NCBI RefSeq assembly: GCF_016772275.1
Contig: NZ_CP065425.1
Span: 1,474,001 to 1,538,000, forward strand
Direction of reading: 5' to 3'
Length of the DNA stretch: 64,000 bases
DNA from: Heyndrickxia vini
GTDB taxonomy: Bacteria; Bacillota; Bacilli; Bacillales; Bacillaceae_C
Under the pieces are notes generated by a model. It saw only the letters and a program-made list of their open reading frames with translations. It was not told where the DNA came from and did no database searches. A program made the translations under genes and the position numbers. Shown here piece by piece: positions 36,199-45,684 of this stretch (position 1 is the first letter of the stretch; every line of letters starts with the position of its first letter).

Positions 36199-37662
36199 AT
36201 GAATGAAATAATTATTAATTATAAAACATCAGAAAAAAGATTTGCTACGATAGAAAACGGCAAAGTCACAAAAATATTTATAGAACAGCCACAAGATGAG
36301 ACGAAAGTCGGAAATATATATATTGGAAAAGTTACTGATGTGAAAAATGGAATGAATGCTTGTTTTGTTGATATCGGAACGGAAAAGCACGGTTATATCC
36401 ATCGTGATCAACTTCCATCCTTTGTACAAAATGAGGACCCAAATAAACAATATCATCCGATTTCGAAATTTGTTCAAAAAGGCGAAAAGCTTATCGTTCA
36501 AGTAAAAAAAGATGAGACAACGATAAAAGGCCCTTTGCTAACGGCCATTATTGAACTTTTCGGTGAGAAAATGATATATATACCTGAAGGCGGTTATATT
36601 GCTGTTTCTAAAAAAGGTGATGAACGAAGTCGAAGTAACTGGCGAGACTTGGCACAGAAACATCAAATGTATCATGAAGGATTTATTATACGAACCGGTG
36701 CACTACATTCAAGTGAAGAAGAGTGGCTTTCAGAACTAAACATACTTAGGCAAAAATATGAGCACATCATCAAAGAATCTCATACTCAAAAACCACCTTC
36801 ATTACTAGAAAAATCTTCAATGTTTGAAAGAGAACTAGTAAAAGAGTTAGCCCATTTAACTAATGGGAGGATCATTTCAGATGACCAGCAGCTATTGCAA
36901 CGTTTAAAACAAAATCACCATTCATCGGAATGGAAACTTTCCCTTCATTTGGCTGATGAAAACATTTTTTCGACCTATAAAATTGATTCGGAAATAGAGA
37001 AATCTTTAAGGAGAGTAATATGGCTTGAAAATGGTTCGTATTTAGTTATTGATGAAACGGAAGCCCTTGTTAGTATTGATGTGAATACAGGAAAATTTTC
37101 CGGTACAAAAGACTTTCAAGATACTGTCCTACAAACGAATATTTTAGCTGCTAAGGAAATGGTCAGGCAATTAATTATTAGGGACTACGGTGGAATAATA
37201 TTAGTTGATTTTATAGATATGAGAAATGAAAACCATCGTCAACTCGTTCAAAAAACGATTCAAGAGGAAGTAAAGAAGGACCCTAAATATACAAGACTAG
37301 TTGGGTTTACATCACTCGGGATCTTCCAAATGACTCGCAAAAAAACAAAGAAATCACTTTCTGAAACACTTTTAATACAGTGTCCGGTTTGTGCAGGAAA
37401 AGGGAAGGTTGAAAGCCCTGAAACAATGGCTTTTCGATTAGAAAGAGAGCTTTGGGAGAAGCCATTTAAAGAACATGAAGCAGTCTTAATAGAGTTGACG
37501 GATGATGTGAAAACCATTTTTTGTGGGGAAAAAAATGAGCATTTGATGAGGCTTGAACAAACCTTAAATGTTAAGATCTTTTTATTAACATTATCTTTTT
37601 CACGTCCAAACTATTACATAAGACAATTTGGAACGGTTAAAGAATTATCAGCTAAGTTTTGA
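36199..37662 (+). CDS. rng: Ribonuclease E/G family endoribonuclease
   Basis: 487 residues. The S1 RNA-binding domain (GNIYIGKVTDVKNGMNACFVDIGTEKHGYIH) is at about 36-120. The catalytic aspartates lie in SIDVNTGK (near 293) and ILVDFIDMRNE (near 340). The zinc-link motif CPVCAGKGKV is near 395, and the C-terminus is short, as in RNase G. B. subtilis has no RNase E/G, relying on RNase Y, J and III, so this is a difference from that model. ATG 36199 is seven bases after AGGTG; the frame is open further upstream, but that part crosses a hairpin. Confidence 0.92.
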   Translation: MNEIIINYKTSEKRFATIENGKVTKIFIEQPQDETKVGNIYIGKVTDVKNGMNACFVDIGTEKHGYIHRDQLPSFVQNEDPNKQYHPISKFVQKGEKLIVQVKKDETTIKGPLLTAIIELFGEKMIYIPEGGYIAVSKKGDERSRSNWRDLAQKHQMYHEGFIIRTGALHSSEEEWLSELNILRQKYEHIIKESHTQKPPSLLEKSSMFERELVKELAHLTNGRIISDDQQLLQRLKQNHHSSEWKLSLHLADENIFSTYKIDSEIEKSLRRVIWLENGSYLVIDETEALVSIDVNTGKFSGTKDFQDTVLQTNILAAKEMVRQLIIRDYGGIILVDFIDMRNENHRQLVQKTIQEEVKKDPKYTRLVGFTSLGIFQMTRKKTKKSLSETLLIQCPVCAGKGKVESPETMAFRLERELWEKPFKEHEAVLIELTDDVKTIFCGEKNEHLMRLEQTLNVKIFLLTLSFSRPNYYIRQFGTVKELSAKF

Positions 37663-37671
37663 AACTCGTTA

Positions 37672-37700
37672 TTGACATAAGCGTCTCATTTTGATAAGAT
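37672..37700 (+). promoter_or_regulatory. Promoter of the rplU operon
   Basis: TTGACA and TAAGAT exactly 17 bases apart, immediately before the L21 leader: a strong sigma-A-type promoter. Confidence 0.85.
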
Positions 37701-37806
37701 TTTTATGTTATGTTTGTAGCACCCGTGCTACAACCGCACAATACAGGTTTTAAGTGTTTGCCAATTGGCAAAACGCCTGCTTTTGGCGAGTCTGAGTTTA
37801 TTAAGG
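37701..37806 (+). ncRNA. Ribosomal protein L21 leader
   Basis: A structured leader of rplU: hairpins GTAGCACCCGTGCTAC, TTTGCCAATTGGCAAA and GCCTGCTTTTGGCG lie in succession before the AAGGAGG of rplU. Their position and form fit the Rfam L21 leader, a proposed autoregulatory element. Confidence 0.85.
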
Positions 37807-37816
37807 AGGTGCAAGT

Positions 37817-38125
37817 ATGTACGCGATTATTGAAACTGGTGGAAAACAAATCAAAGTTGAAGAAGGCCAAGCTATCACAATCGAAAAATTGAATGTTGCT
37901 GAAGGTGAAACTGTTACTTTCGACAAAGTTCTTTTCGTAGGTGGCGACTCTGTAAAAGTTGGAAGTCCTCTTGTTGCTGGAGCAACTGTAACTGCGAAAG
38001 TTCAAAAACAAGGACGTTCTAAGAAATTGGTTGTTTTCAAATATAAGCCAAAGAAAAACTATCACAAAAAACAAGGTCACCGTCAACCATTTACACAAGT
38101 TGTAATTGAAAAAATCAATGCATAA
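37817..38125 (+). CDS. rplU: 50S ribosomal protein L21
   Basis: 102 residues beginning [18 protein letters not shown] and containing the [17 protein letters not shown] end typical of bL21. RBS AAGGAGGTG. First gene of the rplU-prp-rpmA operon, under the L21 leader. Confidence 0.99.
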   Translation: MYAIIETGGKQIKVEEGQAITIEKLNVAEGETVTFDKVLFVGGDSVKVGSPLVAGATVTAKVQKQGRSKKLVVFKYKPKKNYHKKQGHRQPFTQVVIEKINA

Positions 38126-38137
38126 GGGTGACTGTGC

Positions 38138-38467
38138 ATGATACATGTTCAAATCCGGCAAACATCTGATCAGAAAATTTCATCCTTTACGATGAAAGGT
38201 CATGCAGATTTTGCTACGAAAGGCCAAGATATCGTTTGTGCAGGTGCTTCTGCCGTATCATTCGGTGCGATTAATGCGATTATGGAATTGACTAAGATCG
38301 AGCCTTTGATTAAACAATCAAATGGTGGCTTTCTTGAATGCACGATTCCTGAGCAGTTATCTGCGGATGAGGATGAGAAGGTACAATTGCTGTTACAAGG
38401 TATGGTCGTTTCATTACAAACGATTGAACGAGATTATGGTAAATATATTAAAATAACCTTCGGGTAG
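38138..38467 (+). CDS. prp: Ribosomal-processing cysteine protease Prp
   Basis: 109 residues (ysxB of B. subtilis). The catalytic pair is seen in MKGHADFATKGQDIVCAGASA: His22 and Cys34. Prp removes the N-terminal extension of L27. The target, LQFFA, is present in the rpmA product encoded 12 bases downstream, which supports the assignment. Confidence 0.95.
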   Translation: MIHVQIRQTSDQKISSFTMKGHADFATKGQDIVCAGASAVSFGAINAIMELTKIEPLIKQSNGGFLECTIPEQLSADEDEKVQLLLQGMVVSLQTIERDYGKYIKITFG

Positions 38468-38770
<303 letters not shown>

Positions 38771-38782
38771 TATGACGATTAA

Positions 38783-38820
38783 AAAACTCTAATCGATCCT
38801 ATCGGTTAGAGTTTTTTTTA
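38783..38820 (+). terminator. Terminator of the rplU operon
   Basis: AAAAAACTCTAA pairs with TTAGAGTTTTTT around a GC-containing loop. The A-stem and T-stem make it potentially bidirectional. Confidence 0.9.
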
Positions 38821-38845
38821 ATTCAGGAAATGCAATAAATAGTTA

Positions 38846-38866
38846 CTTTTGATATACTATCAAAAG
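38846..38866 (+). promoter_or_regulatory. Perfect inverted repeat at the spo0B promoter region
   Basis: CTTTTGATA-TAC-TATCAAAAG: 9-base arms with a 3-base spacer. A TATACT element lies inside it and could be a -10 box, so it may be an operator for the spo0B-obg unit. Confidence 0.5.
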
Positions 38867-38898
38867 AAAGATATGAATGTAATAGGAGAGTCAATTAA

Positions 38899-39432
38899 AT
38901 GGAAAAGTGGACGATTGTTGAAGTGCTTCGACATGCACGCCATGACTGGATGAACCAGCTTCAGCTTATAAAAGGAAATATCGCATTGAATAAACTAGAC
39001 AATGTCAATCGAATAATGGACGAAATGATAGTAGAAGCACAACAGGAATCAAGACTATCGAATTTAAAACTCCCTCATTTTGCTGAAATCCTTCTTACAT
39101 TTAACTGGGAACCCCATCCATTTCAAATCGATTATGAAATAGTAAGTGAAAATGGAGCGTTAACTGTTGATGACCAAACGTTATCAAATTGGATTCAATC
39201 ATTTTTCCTCACTTTAGAAAAAGTAGTAGTACCTTTTCAAGAAAATAATTTATTCATTTCATTTGAACAATATCAGGACCAAACACGTTTTGATTTTGAA
39301 TTTAATGGAACAATAAAAGAAAATGGTCAGGAATTATTAAGAAAATGGTTGGTCGATCAAGAAAAAATGATTAAGAATGTAAACATAAATGAAATAAATC
39401 TAACCTATTTTTCTTTTGAAATATTTATGTAG
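38899..39432 (+). CDS. spo0B: Sporulation initiation phosphotransferase Spo0B
   Basis: 177 residues. VLRHARHDWMNQLQLIKGNIALNKLDNV is the helix carrying the phosphorylated His (the one in RHDWMNQL); the C-terminal part is a degenerate histidine-kinase ATP-binding fold. It relays phosphate from Spo0F to Spo0A in the phosphorelay. It is located before obg as in Bacillus. Confidence 0.93.
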   Translation: MEKWTIVEVLRHARHDWMNQLQLIKGNIALNKLDNVNRIMDEMIVEAQQESRLSNLKLPHFAEILLTFNWEPHPFQIDYEIVSENGALTVDDQTLSNWIQSFFLTLEKVVVPFQENNLFISFEQYQDQTRFDFEFNGTIKENGQELLRKWLVDQEKMIKNVNINEINLTYFSFEIFM

Positions 39433-39478
39433 CACACATTGATAAATTTGTATTATTAACTATAAGGGTGGTACTTCT

Positions 39479-40771
39479 ATGTTTGTAGATCAGGTGAAAA
39501 TATTCGTTAAGGGTGGCGATGGCGGAAACGGCATGGTCGCTTTCCGAAGAGAAAAATATGTTCCTAAAGGTGGTCCCGCTGGTGGTGATGGCGGAAGGGG
39601 AGCGAACGTAATATTTGTCGTTGAAGAAGGACTAAGAACATTAATGGATTTTCGCTATCAACGACATTTTAAAGCGAATCGCGGGGAACATGGCATGTCC
39701 AAAGGGCAGCATGGCCGAGGAGCGGAAGATATGGTAGTGAAAGTTCCGCCAGGTACAGTCGTTATTGATGATGACACAAAAGAAATTATCGCTGATTTAA
39801 CCGTGCATGGTGAGCGTGCTGTTGTAGCCAAAGGTGGTCGTGGCGGTCGTGGAAATATTCGCTTTGCAACACCAGCAAACCCAGCACCGGAAATATCAGA
39901 AAATGGTGAACCAGGACAAGAACGATATATCGTTCTTGAATTAAAGGTTTTAGCTGATGTCGGTTTAGTCGGATTTCCAAGTGTTGGGAAATCAACCCTT
40001 TTATCAATCGTTTCAGCGGCGAAACCTAAAATAGCTGAATATCATTTTACGACGATTGTTCCTAATTTAGGAGTAGTCGAGACAGAAGATGGTCGCAGCT
40101 TTGTAATGGCTGATTTGCCAGGATTAATAGAAGGTGCCCATGAAGGGGTCGGACTTGGTCATCAATTTCTCCGTCATATCGAGAGAACAAGAGTAATCGT
40201 CCATGTGATAGATATGTCCGGACTTGAAGGAAGAGACCCATATCAAGATTATGTTACGATTAATCAAGAATTAAAAGAATACAATCTACGATTGATGGAA
40301 AGACCCCAAATTATCGTAGCAAATAAGATGGATATGCCAGAGGCAGAAGAAAATCTTGCTAAATTTAAAGAGCAACTGAAAGAAGACTATCCAATTTATC
40401 CAATTTCCGCGATTACTAGACAAGGCTTAAGAGATTTATTATTTGCGATTGCAGATTTACTTCAAACAACACCGGAATTTCCATTACATGAACTTGAAAA
40501 AGAAAAAGAAGAAGAAAAACGGGTTGTATATAAGTATGAAAAACAGGAACAAGAATTTGATATTACACGGGAGCCGGATGGAAGCTTTGTTGTTACGGGA
40601 GATAAATTAGAAAAGTTATTCAAAATGACTAATTTTTCACGAGAAGAATCTGTTCGAAGATTTGCTCGACAATTACGTTCAATGGGTATCGATGATGCAC
40701 TTAGACAACGTGGTGCGTCAAATGGAGATATTGTGAAGATCATGGATTATGAATTCGAATTTGTTGATTAA
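39479..40771 (+). CDS. obg: GTPase Obg
   Basis: 430 residues. The glycine-rich Obg fold ([28 protein letters not shown]) forms residues 1-158, the G domain has GFPSVGKST (G1), DLPG (G3) and NKMD (G4), and the C-terminal OCT domain ends [12 protein letters not shown]. It is essential for ribosome assembly and linked to Spo0A activation. RBS GGGTGG. Confidence 0.98.
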   Translation: MFVDQVKIFVKGGDGGNGMVAFRREKYVPKGGPAGGDGGRGANVIFVVEEGLRTLMDFRYQRHFKANRGEHGMSKGQHGRGAEDMVVKVPPGTVVIDDDTKEIIADLTVHGERAVVAKGGRGGRGNIRFATPANPAPEISENGEPGQERYIVLELKVLADVGLVGFPSVGKSTLLSIVSAAKPKIAEYHFTTIVPNLGVVETEDGRSFVMADLPGLIEGAHEGVGLGHQFLRHIERTRVIVHVIDMSGLEGRDPYQDYVTINQELKEYNLRLMERPQIIVANKMDMPEAEENLAKFKEQLKEDYPIYPISAITRQGLRDLLFAIADLLQTTPEFPLHELEKEKEEEKRVVYKYEKQEQEFDITREPDGSFVVTGDKLEKLFKMTNFSREESVRRFARQLRSMGIDDALRQRGASNGDIVKIMDYEFEFVD

Positions 40772-40788
40772 TTTTTCAATAAATAAAT

Positions 40789-40840
40789 AGCAATTGGATA
40801 TTAGATAGTCTATTAGCTAGTTCCAATTGCTATATTTTTC
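40789..40840 (+). terminator. Terminator after obg
   Basis: TAGCAATTGGA pairs with TCCAATTGCTA over a loop, followed by TATTTTTC. Confidence 0.85.
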
Positions 40841-40878
40841 GATAGATCGTTTTGTATTTTGTATTGGGGGAAAGGACA

Positions 40879-41334
40879 TTGGGGAGAAAAGAAATAGACT
40901 ATAAATTTATTTTAGTCCGGGAAGATGTACTGCCTGAAGCGATGAAAAAAACATTAGAAGTAAAAGAGCTTCTAGAGCGTGGGAAAGCTGAATCAGTAGC
41001 AGACGCAGCGCAAAGCGTTGATCTTAGTCGCAGCGCCTTTTATAAATACCGGGACACAGTGTTTCCTTTTCATTCAATAGTGAAAGAAAGAATGATTACT
41101 TTGTTTTTCCATTTAGAAGATCGATCAGGGACACTTTTTGAATTACTTGGCGTTATCGCTAATCATTCGTGTAATGTATTAACTATCCATCAAACGATTC
41201 CAATTCAAGGACGTGCTAATGTGACAATTACATTAGAGGTAACAGATATAACGATAGATCTTGATGAATTATTATCAAAACTACGTCGCTTGGATTTTAT
41301 CGATAAAGTGGAAATTTTAGGTTCCGGCGCATGA
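40879..41334 (+). CDS. pheB: ACT domain protein PheB
   Basis: 151 residues. The N-terminal part has [21 protein letters not shown] and [15 protein letters not shown], a helix-turn-helix-like segment typical of the family; the C-terminal 75 residues are an ACT domain ([36 protein letters not shown]). TTG 40879 follows GGGGGAAAGG; the upstream frame has no RBS. It precedes pheA and may sense an aromatic amino acid; no enzymatic role is known. Confidence 0.9.
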   Translation: MGRKEIDYKFILVREDVLPEAMKKTLEVKELLERGKAESVADAAQSVDLSRSAFYKYRDTVFPFHSIVKERMITLFFHLEDRSGTLFELLGVIANHSCNVLTIHQTIPIQGRANVTITLEVTDITIDLDELLSKLRRLDFIDKVEILGSGA

Positions 41335-41362
41335 TCAGGTAGAGCGAGAGGGGGGAATTTAG

Positions 41363-42214
41363 ATGAAAGCAGGATATTTAGGTCCAAAAGCCACTTTTAC
41401 AGATATAGCCGTCCAAAATGCGTTTCCTGACGCTGAAAGAATAGGCTATACAACGATTCCGGATTGTTTCAAGGCTGTTATTAATAATGAAGTCGATATG
41501 GCTGTAGTCCCTTTTGAAAATGCGTTAGAAGGGTCGGTGCACTTAACGACGGATTATTTATTTCATGAAACAAATCCTCCAATAAGAGCGGAAATTATCG
41601 TTCCTATTCAACAACATTTAATGGTTCATCCGATGCAATATAATAAGTGGAATGAGGTTGAACGTATTTTATCCCATCCACATGCTCTTGCTCAATGTCA
41701 TAAATTCTTACATAATCAATTTCGTGGTGTAACCTTGGAACAACTGACTTCAACAGCTGCCGCCGCTAAATATGTCAGTGAGCATCCAGAATCGAATATA
41801 GCCGCTATTGCAAATGAATTAGCGGCTGAAAAATATAATCTAAAAATTGTGAAAGAAAATATACATGATTATGATTTTAATCATACTCGTTTTATCGTTT
41901 TAGCGCATAGTCATACAGAAATACTACCTTCGCTTACATCTACATATGAAAAAACAACAATTATGGTAACTCTGCCTTCAGATAGGGCAGGTGCTTTACA
42001 CCAAGTACTATCTGCCTTCGCATGGCGGAGAATAAATTTAAGTAAAATTGAATCGAGACCATTAAAAACGGGTTTAGGTCATTATTTCTTTATGATAGAT
42101 ATTAATCAATCAATCGAAGATCAGTTAGTAAAAAATGCAATCGAGGAAATTGAATCACTCGGCTGTCATGTGAAAATATTAGGAAGTTATTTTTCCTATC
42201 ATACACAAAAATAA
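41363..42214 (+). CDS. pheA: Prephenate dehydratase
   Basis: 283 residues. GYLGPKATFTDIAVQNAF opens the catalytic domain, DFNHTRFIVL has the TRF motif, and the C-terminal ACT domain (TIMVTLPSDRAGALHQVLSAFAWRRINLSKIESRP) binds phenylalanine for feedback control. It converts prephenate to phenylpyruvate. RBS GAGGGGGG. Standalone enzyme, not fused to chorismate mutase. Confidence 0.96.
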   Translation: MKAGYLGPKATFTDIAVQNAFPDAERIGYTTIPDCFKAVINNEVDMAVVPFENALEGSVHLTTDYLFHETNPPIRAEIIVPIQQHLMVHPMQYNKWNEVERILSHPHALAQCHKFLHNQFRGVTLEQLTSTAAAAKYVSEHPESNIAAIANELAAEKYNLKIVKENIHDYDFNHTRFIVLAHSHTEILPSLTSTYEKTTIMVTLPSDRAGALHQVLSAFAWRRINLSKIESRPLKTGLGHYFFMIDINQSIEDQLVKNAIEEIESLGCHVKILGSYFSYHTQK

Positions 42215-42243
42215 ATCCAACAGCCTGTTGGATTTATTTTTTA
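42213..42243. terminator. Bidirectional terminator between pheA and niaR
   Basis: AAATCCAACAG and CTGTTGGATTT around two bases, with A and T runs on the two sides, between convergent stops. Confidence 0.9.
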
Positions 42244-42786
42244 TTCATTTAAATTCATTAAAAACCCTGCATTATTTAATGCCTTTTCGACATCTACAAG
42301 CTGTTGTTTACTTTTTGCAACAATGGTATGGATATGAACGCCATGAGTTAAATTTGATAAGTAGATGGCTTTCGTTGCTTGAATTTTTTCAACAAACTGT
42401 TTTACTTCTCTTCGGTTAGATACCATAATTGATGCAGTTAGGTCACCATATACAGGATGCTCAATTTTTACATCTTTTACTGTAACACCATGATCAACAA
42501 TGAGGTTTAGCTCACTTTCTGCCTGTTCCGGAGTGTGATGGCATGCAATTGTTTTTTCATATTGATCCGCAACTTTTGGTTGTCGAAGATATAAATAGCC
42601 TTGACTTGTCGCTATTATTGGCTCATTTTTAGCTTTTAATAGGGTTATATCATTCACTATTACTTGACGACTAACATTTGCTAGTTTTGCTAATTCTCCT
42701 CCAATAATAGGTTCACTACTTTCTTTAAGCAACTGTAAAAGAAATTCGCGCCTGTTTTCACCGAGTAATTTTTTCTCTTCTGACAC
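42241..42786 (-). CDS. niaR: NAD biosynthesis repressor NiaR (YrxA)
   Basis: 181 residues. An N-terminal winged helix (RREFLLQLLKESSEPIIGGELAKLANVSRQVIVNDITLLKAKN) is followed by the 3H domain named for its histidines (HTHGVHIH-like: LTHGVHIHTIVAKS near 150). With nicotinic acid as corepressor it represses nad genes in B. subtilis. GTG start with AAGGGAG upstream. It neighbours its likely targets nifS and nadBCA, whose shared promoter region has a matching operator. Confidence 0.93.
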   Translation of the reverse strand: MSEEKKLLGENRREFLLQLLKESSEPIIGGELAKLANVSRQVIVNDITLLKAKNEPIIATSQGYLYLRQPKVADQYEKTIACHHTPEQAESELNLIVDHGVTVKDVKIEHPVYGDLTASIMVSNRREVKQFVEKIQATKAIYLSNLTHGVHIHTIVAKSKQQLVDVEKALNNAGFLMNLNE

Positions 42787-42850
42787 TCAGATAGACTCCC
42801 TTCAGCTTTACTCCTATTTGGATTCTAACATAAAGCTTGCATTGTACCAA

Positions 42851-43987
42851 CTAATTGGTATATGCCAAATTTTCCTCAGCAATTTTATTTAATAGATCGG
42901 CGAGCGCTTTTACATTACACTCATCTGTCTTATTTCCCATTGATATTCGAACAAACTCTTGCGATTTAGAAGGTTGAATTCCCATAGCTTTCATTGTGTT
43001 TGATTGCTCCTGCTGACCAACATGACAAGCATTGCCCGTAGATATGGCGAAACCGTTACGGTTGCATTCAAGCATGACATATTGTCCTTCGATTCCGTTT
43101 ATCCCTAATCCGATTATGTGGGGGAGTTGACATTCGATAGCTGTAGACTGATAGAGAGTAATGTGGTCGTTATTGATCAATTCGAGAAATAACAATCGAA
43201 GTGATTGATACTTTTTTATTTTTTCCTGTTTTAGTGCCTTTTTAGTGGATGCTACAAATCCTGCAATTCCTGGTAAATTAACTGTTCCCCCGCGAAACCC
43301 ATTCTCATGGTGAAATCCGGAGAAAACTGGTTTTACATGGTTAGAAGGGTTGATATAGATGGCACCAACGCCTTTTGGACCGTAGATTTTATGACTAGAA
43401 ATGGTTAAACAATCGACATAAGGGAGTACTTCCTTCATGTCCAATTTTCCAAATGATTGTACACAATCACAATGAAAAATAATCTTTTGACCTTGAATCA
43501 TATGAAATACTTCTTTTATTGGTTGAATCGTTCCAATTTCCGAGTTAACATGCTGCAAACTAATCAATATAGTATCTTCCCGGATATTTTCTTGTAATGT
43601 GAACAAATCAATCATCCCATCGGCGGTAAATGGGATTTTGCTGATTTCAAAGCCAATTTCCTCCAAAAATGTCATTGCGGAGTGTACAGAAGGATGTTCG
43701 GCAATCGAAGTAATAATATGTTTTCCGAGGTGGGAATGACTTTTTGCTAAAGAAATAATACTAAGCAGATTACTTTCCGTTCCGCCGGAAGTAAAATAAA
43801 TCGATTCTGCTGAAACATCCAAAATGTCTGCAAGCTCTTTGCGGCACACTTGTAAAATATGATCCGCCTCTGATCCGATATCATGTAAACTGCTTGTATT
43901 TCCAAATACATGGGAAGAGATTTGTTGATATACCTCTAATGCTTCTTCATCAATCGGTGTCGTAGCGGAATAATCGAAATATATCAT
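42851..43987 (-). CDS. nifS: Cysteine desulfurase NifS-like, for NadA iron-sulfur cluster
   Basis: 378 residues of the class V aminotransferase fold. PLP lysine in SSHKIYGPKGVGAIY, substrate-binding SGGTESNLLSI, and the catalytic Cys in STGNACHVGQQ. ATG preceded by AAGGAGG. It is divergent from nadBCA; in B. subtilis this NifS supplies sulfur for the NadA [4Fe-4S] cluster. Its -35 box lies within the NiaR operator. Confidence 0.93.
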   Translation of the reverse strand: MIYFDYSATTPIDEEALEVYQQISSHVFGNTSSLHDIGSEADHILQVCRKELADILDVSAESIYFTSGGTESNLLSIISLAKSHSHLGKHIITSIAEHPSVHSAMTFLEEIGFEISKIPFTADGMIDLFTLQENIREDTILISLQHVNSEIGTIQPIKEVFHMIQGQKIIFHCDCVQSFGKLDMKEVLPYVDCLTISSHKIYGPKGVGAIYINPSNHVKPVFSGFHHENGFRGGTVNLPGIAGFVASTKKALKQEKIKKYQSLRLLFLELINNDHITLYQSTAIECQLPHIIGLGINGIEGQYVMLECNRNGFAISTGNACHVGQQEQSNTMKAMGIQPSKSQEFVRISMGNKTDECNVKALADLLNKIAEENLAYTN

Positions 43988-44023
43988 TCTATATCCTCCT
44001 TGATAGACAAATAAAAAATTTTC

Positions 44024-44051
44024 TTGCCTTTATCATAAATCTATGTAAATA
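44024..44051 (+). promoter_or_regulatory. Probable nadB promoter
   Basis: TTGCCT at 44024-44029 and TAAATA at 44046-44051, 16 bases apart, with the NiaR box just downstream of the -10. Confidence 0.5.
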
Positions 44052-44061
44052 TATGTGTCAA
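44032..44061 (-). promoter_or_regulatory. nifS promoter, minus strand
   Basis: Read on the minus strand: TTGACA (44061-44056), an 18-base spacer and TATGAT (44037-44032). It is divergent from nadB. Confidence 0.7.
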
Positions 44062-44070
44062 GACACCTGT
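44051..44070. promoter_or_regulatory. NiaR operator
   Basis: The palindrome ATGTGTCAAGACACCT centred on TGTC-AA-GACA matches the known NiaR box form (ACAGGTGTCTTGACAYCTGT, from memory). It lies between nifS and nadB and overlaps the nifS -35 element. Confidence 0.85.
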
Positions 44071-44091
44071 TGATACAGGAGGAGTACTTTC

Positions 44092-45684
44092 ATGAAAAAT
44101 TCAGATGTAATTATTATTGGTAGTGGAATTGCAGCAATGCAACTTGCACACAACCTTTCTTCGTCGTTATTTGTGAGATTAATCACAAAGTCAACCCTGA
44201 GCAATAGTAATTCATATTTTGCACAAGGAGGCATTGCTGCAGCAGTTTCAAGTGATGATAACTATCGTTTACATTATCAAGATACGATTGAAGCGGGGGA
44301 AGATTTCCATACTAATGAGAAAGTATTGGATTTGGTGAAAGAAGCGCCAAATCTAATCAATCGATTAATAAATTCAGGCGTACAATTCGATAGCGATGAA
44401 CACGGCACAATCCTATTAGGAAAAGAAGGTGCACATTGTCGCAATCGAATTTTACATTGTGGCGGGGATGCAACGGGAAAATATCTTATGGATCATTTTC
44501 TTAAAAAAGTTCCGAAAAATATTAATATGATTGAAAATGAATTCGTTTACGAATTAATCATCCATCCGAATGTGAACAAGTGTATAGGGGTTAAAACGAG
44601 AAATAGTAAAGGCGAGGCAAATATATATTTCGCATCACATATTATTCTAGCTGTTGGTGGAGTAGGTGGACTATACGCTTACACATCAAATGCCTCTTCG
44701 GTTGCTGGTGATGGTGTAGCCTTAGCGTATATGGCAGGTGCAAAGCTTACTGATTTGGAATTTATTCAATTTCATCCGACGCTTCTTACGATAAACGGAA
44801 AAGCCTGTGGGTTAGTTTCTGAGGCTGTTCGTGGGATGGGAGCCGTTTTGATAAACGATGCAAATGAACCCATTATGGCAGGTAAGCACCCTTTAAATGA
44901 TCTGGCACCGAGACATATTGTTGCCCAAGAAATATATTTTGAAAGGTCAAAAGGAAATGAAGTTTACCTAGATATTCATATGATTAAACATTTCAAAGAA
45001 AAATTCCCAACGATTACTGCGATGTGTGAAAACTATCAAATTGATCTTTCAAAAGGGAAAATTCCAGTAGCACCGGGCTGCCATTTTTTTATGGGGGGCA
45101 TCGTTATAGATGAAGTTGGGAGAACATCGATTAACGGATTATATGCAATCGGTGAAACAGCTTGGAGTGGTGTTCATGGTGCCAATCGATTAGCCAGTAA
45201 TTCACTATTGGAAGGACTATATTATGGAGAAAAACTAGCAAGCTACTTAAATGAACAGACGAATAATAATGTCGATCATTCATTGCATATCCAGATAAAT
45301 AATCAAACAAAAAAACGTAAGGTACATCTCCCCAATAAATTAGAACTGCAAAATAAATTGATGGACTGTGCTGGTATTATTCGTTCAAAGATGAAGCTTG
45401 AAGAGTTGAAAATCTGGCTGGGAAACTACGAAATTATTAAACATAAAAATCTACATTTAGATCAGTTTGAAACTGAAGATATTCAAATGATTTTTATGTT
45501 GATTACGGCAAAGTTAATTACTGAAGCAGCACTATTAAGAACGGAAAGTCGCGGCGGTCATATTAGAGAAGATTTTCCATTAAAAGATCCAGAATGGGCA
45601 AGAAAACACATATTTCATACAAAACATAGCACGGAAGTGAGGAGTAACGCACATGAATACAGTCAAATTAAGATCCATGCTTAA
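44092..45684 (+). CDS. nadB: L-aspartate oxidase
   Basis: 530 residues. FAD-binding VIIIGSGIAAMQLAHNL at the N-terminus, substrate segment GGIAAAV...D, and EFIQFHPT and HGANRLASNSLLEGL of the succinate-dehydrogenase-like flavoprotein family. It oxidises aspartate to iminoaspartate, the first step of de novo NAD synthesis. The ATG follows AGGAGG. The 3' end overlaps nadC by 32 bases. Confidence 0.95.
   Translation: MKNSDVIIIGSGIAAMQLAHNLSSSLFVRLITKSTLSNSNSYFAQGGIAAAVSSDDNYRLHYQDTIEAGEDFHTNEKVLDLVKEAPNLINRLINSGVQFDSDEHGTILLGKEGAHCRNRILHCGGDATGKYLMDHFLKKVPKNINMIENEFVYELIIHPNVNKCIGVKTRNSKGEANIYFASHIILAVGGVGGLYAYTSNASSVAGDGVALAYMAGAKLTDLEFIQFHPTLLTINGKACGLVSEAVRGMGAVLINDANEPIMAGKHPLNDLAPRHIVAQEIYFERSKGNEVYLDIHMIKHFKEKFPTITAMCENYQIDLSKGKIPVAPGCHFFMGGIVIDEVGRTSINGLYAIGETAWSGVHGANRLASNSLLEGLYYGEKLASYLNEQTNNNVDHSLHIQINNQTKKRKVHLPNKLELQNKLMDCAGIIRSKMKLEELKIWLGNYEIIKHKNLHLDQFETEDIQMIFMLITAKLITEAALLRTESRGGHIREDFPLKDPEWARKHIFHTKHSTEVRSNAHEYSQIKIHA

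Noticed and set aside
37703-38161. Minus-strand frame covering the L21 leader and rplU
   Set aside because: It is opposite a highly conserved ribosomal protein gene and a structured leader; shadow frame.
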